Positions 7,012 to 10,076 of a stretch of 10,076 bases of DNA are shown one piece after another. Source of the DNA: an uncultured bacterium (GTDB lineage Bacteria; Verrucomicrobiota; Lentisphaeria; Victivallales; UBA1829); contig URNE01000052.1 of assembly GCA_900549045.1 (NCBI GenBank), forward strand, positions 1 to 10,076, written 5' to 3'. The position numbers and the translations under genes are program-made. Every line of letters starts with the position of its first letter. Position 1 is the first letter of the stretch. The notes under the pieces are model-generated. The model made no database searches. It saw nothing but the letters and a program-made list of their open reading frames with translations, and had not been told where the DNA came from.

Positions 7012-8217
7012 TCAGAGTCTCTCCTTCTTCGGCAGAAACCCGATGAGCGGAATCAGGCAGAGCATCAGCACTCCGCCGATGTAGAAGACCCACCGGATGC
7101 CGAAGTTGTAAATGATGAGTCCGCCGCAGAGCGAACTGAGGAGCGAGCCCCCGACTTTTGCGCTGGAGCTCCAGCCGAAGACCGTTCCGCGCTTTTCCGG
7201 CGGTGTGGAGCGTGACATGATGGTCAGGAAGACCGGATCGAGTCCGCCCGCAAAGAAGAAGTTCAGGAATCGTGCGCCGCCGAAAATCCAGAGCGAAGTC
7301 GCCATGCCCTGCGGAATCATCAGCAGTCCTGAAAGCAGCGTTGCCGGAATCGCGATCTTGCCCGGAGAGAAGCGGTCGCAGAGCCATCCGAGGACGATTC
7401 CGGAGAAGACCCCCGCAACCGCCGCGCCCGCGCAGATGACGCCCGTCCAGAACGCCGCGCGTTCCGGTCCGTGAATCAGCTCCACTTGAATTGCAATGAA
7501 CGGATCGTCGAATTTGCGGACGAAGCCCAGGTAGACGAAGAGGAAGAGCAGAATCCAGACGACGTGTCCGAAATCTGGAATCAGTTTTTTGAACGAGAAC
7601 GGCTCTTTCTTCTCCGGCACCGGCTTGACGGGAAGCGCGTGGGGATCGAAATCGTCCTTGACGAACAGCAGCACGATGATCCCGGCGGCGAGAAGCATTC
7701 CCGCGCCGGTGTAGAAGGCCGGAGTGTAGCCGAAGTGGTCGACGACGAGTCCGCCCGCGAGGTATCCGATCAGGTTTCCGCTCCAGAGCGCGGAGCTGAG
7801 CGTGCCGAGCGCGAATCCCTGATGTTCCTGCGGGGTCGTGCTGCCGACAAGCGTCTGCGCCGCGTTCACGGTTCCCGAGAAGATCGAGATGAGAAAACGG
7901 ACTGCGACAAGCCATATTACGCCCGGGACGTATGCCATCAGCGGAAAGAGACATGCGGTCACCAGATTTGCGCGCAGCAGCATGACACGCCGCCCGAAGC
8001 GGTCGGCGAGCGCCCCCCAGACCGGGGTCGAAATGCAGAAGCTGAGCTGTCCGCCGAAGTAGAAGGCGGAAACCCAGAGCCCGCGTTCGCCGTCGTCCAT
8101 GACGCCGAGGACATTCCGCATGTAGAGCGGGATGAAGGGAATGACGGATCCGAATCCGGCAAGCGAAAGGATCTGCGAGAGCCAGACAAAGAAGAGATTC
8201 CGTTTCCAGTTTATCAT
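7012..8217 (-). CDS. MFS transporter, DHA1 family, MdtG-like
   Basis: Inner-membrane proton-driven exporter of 401 residues, with a hydrophobic pattern consistent with 12 membrane segments and a central cytoplasmic loop near 187-212 rich in Pro, Lys and Glu. Motif A is present at 68-77 (GALADRFGRR), and a weaker repeat in the second half reads GWLCDRFSPGK (277-287). The start (WLSQILSLAGFGSVIPFIPLY) and the ALGTLSSALWSGNLIGYLAGG stretch in two parts (136-145, 146-156) resemble the multidrug efflux proteins MdtG/PmrA. The substrate cannot be told from sequence; sugar or metabolite export is possible. The ATG at 8217 has AAAGGA 6 bases upstream. The longer in-frame reading to 8556 runs antiparallel in register through lysS and is not real. 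The gene lies 73 bases after lysS with a terminator between, so it may depend on readthrough. It stops with TGA, 54 bases from the dnaE stop. Confidence 0.88.
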   Translation of the reverse strand: MINWKRNLFFVWLSQILSLAGFGSVIPFIPLYMRNVLGVMDDGERGLWVSAFYFGGQLSFCISTPVWGALADRFGRRVMLLRANLVTACLFPLMAYVPGVIWLVAVRFLISIFSGTVNAAQTLVGSTTPQEHQGFALGTLSSALWSGNLIGYLAGGLVVDHFGYTPAFYTGAGMLLAAGIIVLLFVKDDFDPHALPVKPVPEKKEPFSFKKLIPDFGHVVWILLFLFVYLGFVRKFDDPFIAIQVELIHGPERAAFWTGVICAGAAVAGVFSGIVLGWLCDRFSPGKIAIPATLLSGLLMIPQGMATSLWIFGGARFLNFFFAGGLDPVFLTIMSRSTPPEKRGTVFGWSSSAKVGGSLLSSLCGGLIIYNFGIRWVFYIGGVLMLCLIPLIGFLPKKERL

Positions 8218-8223
8218 GTCGGA

Positions 8224-8229
8224 TCCTTT
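8224..8229 (-). promoter_or_regulatory. Ribosome-binding site of the MFS gene
   Basis: On the minus strand AAAGGA lies 6 bases before the ATG at 8217. It decides this start over upstream in-frame codons inside lysS. Confidence 0.6.
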
Positions 8230-8245
8230 CGTTTCGGGGTGAAAG

Positions 8246-8272
8246 TAAAAAGCCCTGCACGCGGCAGGGCTT
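8246..8272 (-). terminator. Intrinsic terminator of lysS
   Basis: On the minus strand AAGCCCTGC (8272-8264) and GCAGGGCTT (8258-8250) form a perfect 9-bp stem with a 5-base loop, running into a T tract (TTTTTAC with the stem end). It lies 18 bases after the lysS stop and only about 28 bases before the MFS gene start. Confidence 0.85.
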
Positions 8273-8290
8273 GATTGAGACGCGGAACTC

Positions 8291-9271
8291 TTATGCGCGC
8301 GGACGGAGCTGCGGGAAGAGGATGACGTCGCGGATGGATTCCGCACCGGTGAGGAGCATGACCAGGCGGTCGATGCCCATTCCCATGCCGCCCGTCGGGG
8401 GCATGCCGTATTCAAGCGCGGTGAGGAAGTCTTCGTCGACAGCCTGCGCCGGGTCTTTTCCGGAGAGTGTGACCTGATCCATGAAACGCCGGCGCTGGTC
8501 GATCGGGTCGTTGAGCTCGGTGTATCCCGGGCTGATTTCCTGTCCGTTGATCTCAAGTTCGTAGACGTCGACGAGCGTGGGATCGTCTTCGCACTTTCTT
8601 GCGAGCGGGACGAGTTCGGCTGGGAGACGCGTCACGAAGGTCGGTTCGATGAGGGTGTCTTCCACGAGTTTTTCATAAATTTCGTGGGTGATTTCCAGAT
8701 CGGTCCAGTCGGGGAGGACCTGGGTTCCGAGCTCTTTCGCCTTTCTGTATTTCTCTTCGCGGGAGAGTTCGAACCAGTTTTCACCGGCGACTTCCTTGAC
8801 GAGGTCGCGGTATGCGGCTCTGCGCCATGGTTTGCCGAGGTCGATTTCCTTTCCGCCGGCCTTGACGACGAGCGTTCCGTTGACGCGCATTGCGACGGTC
8901 TTGATGAGGTCTTCGACGAGTTCCATCATGGTTTCGCAGTTGCCGTAAGCCTGATAGAGTTCAATTGCGGTGAATTCCGGATTGTGGCGGCGGTCCATGC
9001 CTTCGTTGCGGAAGTTGCGGTTGATTTCGTAGACTTTTTCATAGCCGCCGACGAGCAGTTTCTTGAGGGAGAGCTCGGTTGCGATGCGGAGGAACATGTC
9101 GGTGTCAAGCGCATTGTAATGGGTTTTGAACGGGTTCGCCGCCGCGCCGCCCGGGATGTACTGGAGCATCGGGGTTTCGACTTCCATGTAGCCCTTGTCG
9201 TCGAGGTATTTGCGGATCTCTTTGATGATGATGGAGCGTTTGCGGAGAACTTCGCGGCTTTCATCGTTCAT
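8291..9271 (-). CDS. lysS: LysS catalytic-domain fragment after the amber codon
   Basis: This is the 326-residue open part if translation restarts at the first ATG after the amber codon (MNDESREVLR). It holds the whole class II catalytic domain: motif 1 around 27-40 (YMEVETPMLQ), motif 2 at 87-101 (FRNEGMDRRHNPEFT), the lysine-site block YTELNDP (250-256) and motif 3 at 295-309 (GMGMGIDRLVMLLTG). No ribosome-binding site precedes this ATG. A free-standing catalytic domain without the anticodon-binding domain would resemble PoxA/EpmA-type LysRS paralogues, but the continuous upstream half argues that this is simply the 3' part of lysS. Confidence 0.75.
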   Translation of the reverse strand: MNDESREVLRKRSIIIKEIRKYLDDKGYMEVETPMLQYIPGGAAANPFKTHYNALDTDMFLRIATELSLKKLLVGGYEKVYEINRNFRNEGMDRRHNPEFTAIELYQAYGNCETMMELVEDLIKTVAMRVNGTLVVKAGGKEIDLGKPWRRAAYRDLVKEVAGENWFELSREEKYRKAKELGTQVLPDWTDLEITHEIYEKLVEDTLIEPTFVTRLPAELVPLARKCEDDPTLVDVYELEINGQEISPGYTELNDPIDQRRRFMDQVTLSGKDPAQAVDEDFLTALEYGMPPTGGMGMGIDRLVMLLTGAESIRDVILFPQLRPRA

Positions 9272-9283
9272 GATGAGGTCGAG

Positions 9284-9286
9284 CTA
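9284..9286 (-). other. In-frame amber (TAG) codon in lysS
   Basis: On the minus strand the codons read CGC CAG CGC TAG CTC GAC CTC, that is RQR-stop-LDL where the family has RQRYLDL. A single base (plus-strand C at 9284 instead of G) turns TAC into TAG. No other gene in the window uses TAG as its stop: the stops seen are TAA or TGA. Confidence 0.9.
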
Positions 9287-9661
9287 GCGCTGGCGGTAGC
9301 GCGCTTCCATGTCTGTGAGTCCGTGGTATTTTTCGGGGAGCGGACGGAGCGACTTTGAGAGGAGCGTGCAGGCGGTCGCCTTGACGGTGATTTCTCCGGT
9401 GCGGGTCTGGAAGAGAACGCCGTCGACGCCGACGAGATCGCCGATGTCAAATTTCTTGAAGAGCTTGAAGAAGTCCTCGCCGACAGCGTCGCGCTGGACA
9501 TAGATCTGCATTCTGCCGGAGGAATCTTTGACGTCGGCGAAAACGGCTTTGCCCATTGCGCGGAAGGCGGTCATGCGTCCGGCGATGCGAACTGCGGGTT
9601 CTGTTTCGGCGTCGGGAACAAAGAGAGCGCGGGCCTCGGCGGTGGAGATGGCCGGGGCCAT
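9284..9661 (-). CDS. lysS: LysS anticodon-binding domain fragment before the amber codon
   Basis: This is the 125-residue upstream half. The OB fold is recognisable from about residue 24 (VRIAGRMTAFRAMGKAVFADVKD, in two parts 24-36 and 37-46) through GRMQIYVQRD and DLVGVDGVLFQTRTGEITV to LRPLPEKYHGL. It ends with ARYRQR just before the amber codon, where the family continues YLDL. The first few residues (MAP and possibly AIS) probably belong to the foreign side of the junction. TAEARALF fits the lysS N-terminal region. Confidence 0.7.
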   Translation of the reverse strand: MAPAISTAEARALFVPDAETEPAVRIAGRMTAFRAMGKAVFADVKDSSGRMQIYVQRDAVGEDFFKLFKKFDIGDLVGVDGVLFQTRTGEITVKATACTLLSKSLRPLPEKYHGLTDMEARYRQR

Positions 9662-9662
9662 G
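9636..9662. other. Probable chimeric junction
   Basis: To the left, minus-strand codons read as LysS (TAEARALF and onward). To the right, plus-strand codons read as SpoIIIAD then SpoIIIAE. The stretch between can be read either way: plus strand AVEMAGAM as SpoIIIAD, minus strand APAISTAEA as LysS. That is what a short shared sequence joined by an assembler would give. Beyond it, codon use changes to dense CTG, GCG and GGG. Confidence 0.75.
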
Positions 9663-9728
9663 GGGGCGCTGCTGGCGGTGCTGCCCCTGATGCAGGCAGC
9701 GTGGGAGGTGCTGCGGTCGCTGCTGTAA
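9636..9728 (+). CDS. spoIIIAD: SpoIIIAD C-terminal fragment
   Basis: The last ~30 codons of a membrane protein: AVEMAGAMGALLAVLPLMQ then AAWEVLRSLL, ending in TAA (9726-9728). A short hydrophobic tail after A(V/M)E(L/M)AG resembles the end of SpoIIIAD, a small membrane protein of the SpoIIIA complex that links mother cell and forespore in endospore formers. The assignment leans on the gene that follows, since spoIIIAD directly precedes spoIIIAE in the conserved spoIIIA operon. The 5' part is absent because the lysS sequence replaces it, so the exact left edge is uncertain. Confidence 0.55.
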   Translation, partial: SAVEMAGAMGALLAVLPLMQAAWEVLRSLL

Positions 9729-9733
9729 GGGCG

Positions 9734-10076
9734 GTGTGGCTGGCGTGCCTGCTGCTTCTGGCGATGGTACCTGCGTGGGCGGCGGACTTGCCGCAGGAGG
9801 TGACGGACGCCGCTCCCCCGGCGGCGGAGGAGCTGGAGGGAAAGGACTTCTCCGGCGGCATCGCCGCTCTGCTGGAGCAGGGGACGACTCTCCTGGGGGA
9901 GGCTCTGCGGGGGAACCTGCGGGGAGCGGTGCTGATCTTAGGGGTGGTGCTGCTGTGCGGGGCGGCGGATGCCGTGCTTCGCACCCCGGAGAGCCCCATG
10001 CGCCGTTTTTTGCCCATGGCCGGGGCGGCGGCCATTGCGGTGCTGTCGCTGGGCAGCATGAAGAGCCTGCTGGGGC
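9734..10076 (+). CDS. spoIIIAE: SpoIIIAE, stage III sporulation protein AE, 3' partial
   Basis: A membrane protein of the SpoIIIA-SpoIIQ feeding-tube complex, made in the mother cell during endospore formation. About 114 residues are visible and the frame is open to the window edge. It begins with a signal peptide (VWLACLLLLAMVPAWAA, likely cleaved before DLPQ) and then has a polar stretch (EVTDAAPPAAEELEGKDFSGG). Then follows LLGEALRGNLRGAVLILGVV with a first membrane segment reading into LLCGAADAV, and a second (FLPMAGAAAIAVLSLGSMKS). This order of signal peptide, charged linker, LRxAVLLLxVVLLCG and LAGALAI-like segment matches clostridial SpoIIIAE from memory. The GTG at 9734 is the best start near the SpoIIIAD stop; a GTG at 9701 overlapping spoIIIAD, or the ATG at 9764, is possible, and no clear ribosome-binding site decides. 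Such genes are not expected in the non-sporulating host of the rest of the window. Confidence 0.72.
   Translation, partial: MWLACLLLLAMVPAWAADLPQEVTDAAPPAAEELEGKDFSGGIAALLEQGTTLLGEALRGNLRGAVLILGVVLLCGAADAVLRTPESPMRRFLPMAGAAAIAVLSLGSMKSLLG

Larger units (their letters stand above)
8291..9661 (-). pseudogene. lysS: lysS, lysyl-tRNA synthetase, interrupted and N-truncated
   Basis: Class II lysyl-tRNA synthetase, which attaches lysine to tRNA-Lys. Taken through the amber codon at 9284-9286, the frame encodes one continuous protein of about 456 residues. It has an OB-fold anticodon-binding domain followed directly by the class II catalytic domain, in a single frame on both sides (9661 and 9271 are in register). 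E. coli LysS has 505 residues, so about 30-45 N-terminal residues are missing. The missing part coincides with the switch to foreign sequence near 9636-9662, and the ATG at 9661 is probably a chance codon at that junction. The catalytic and binding motifs are otherwise intact, so this does not look like an old, decayed pseudogene. Sequencing or assembly error, a recent nonsense mutation, or readthrough are all possible. It stops with TAA. Confidence 0.85.

Noticed and set aside
9284..9286. Pyrrolysine or other programmed recoding at the lysS amber codon as a firm call
   Set aside because: There is no downstream insertion element, no tRNA or pyl gene in view, and the family residue here is Tyr. 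An error or point mutation close to a suspect junction is simpler, so it is kept only as a hypothesis.
9571..10059. 162-codon minus-strand frame at the right end
   Set aside because: Its Ala/Pro/Ser-rich composition is that of an antisense shadow of spoIIIAE, and it crosses the chimeric junction.

Overview
The window looks like a metagenome-assembled piece of a Gram-negative bacterium of the PVC superphylum, most likely Lentisphaerota (Victivallis-like). That placement is an inference. It rests mainly on a 52-residue basic protein (3013-3171, minus strand) of a type typical of the Chlamydiae/Verrucomicrobia/Lentisphaerae group, and on the company of a LacI-type regulator and a 650-residue single-chain aconitase. 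The last ~415 bases do not belong to this organism. They read as the spoIIIAD-spoIIIAE sporulation genes of a GC-rich clostridial Firmicute.

Layout: 1-909 (+) is a LacI-family regulator missing only its first residues. It faces aconitase (960-2912, -) across a hairpin terminator. Upstream of aconitase on the same strand is the small basic protein gene, with its own terminator. A 162-base divergent promoter region (3172-3333) carries a perfect 11-bp inverted repeat, one arm at each predicted -35 box, and separates it from dnaE (3334-6957, +), the replicative DNA polymerase III alpha subunit. dnaE converges on an MdtG-like major facilitator transporter (7012-8217, -), which follows lysyl-tRNA synthetase (8291-9661, -) after a strong terminator. 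lysS is damaged twice as sequenced: an in-frame amber codon (9284-9286) replaces the conserved Tyr of the RYRQRYLDL block, and its N-terminus is cut at about 9636-9662, where the clostridial sequence begins on the opposite strand.

The intact genes are mostly housekeeping: replication (dnaE), TCA cycle (acn), translation (lysS, probably the small basic protein), plus one regulator and one exporter. No new defence, mobile or biosynthetic system is visible. The points that deserve attention are the chimeric junction, the amber codon in lysS, the small basic protein, the inverted repeat between the divergent promoters, the terminator-then-gene arrangement seen twice, and the full set of PHP metal ligands in DnaE.
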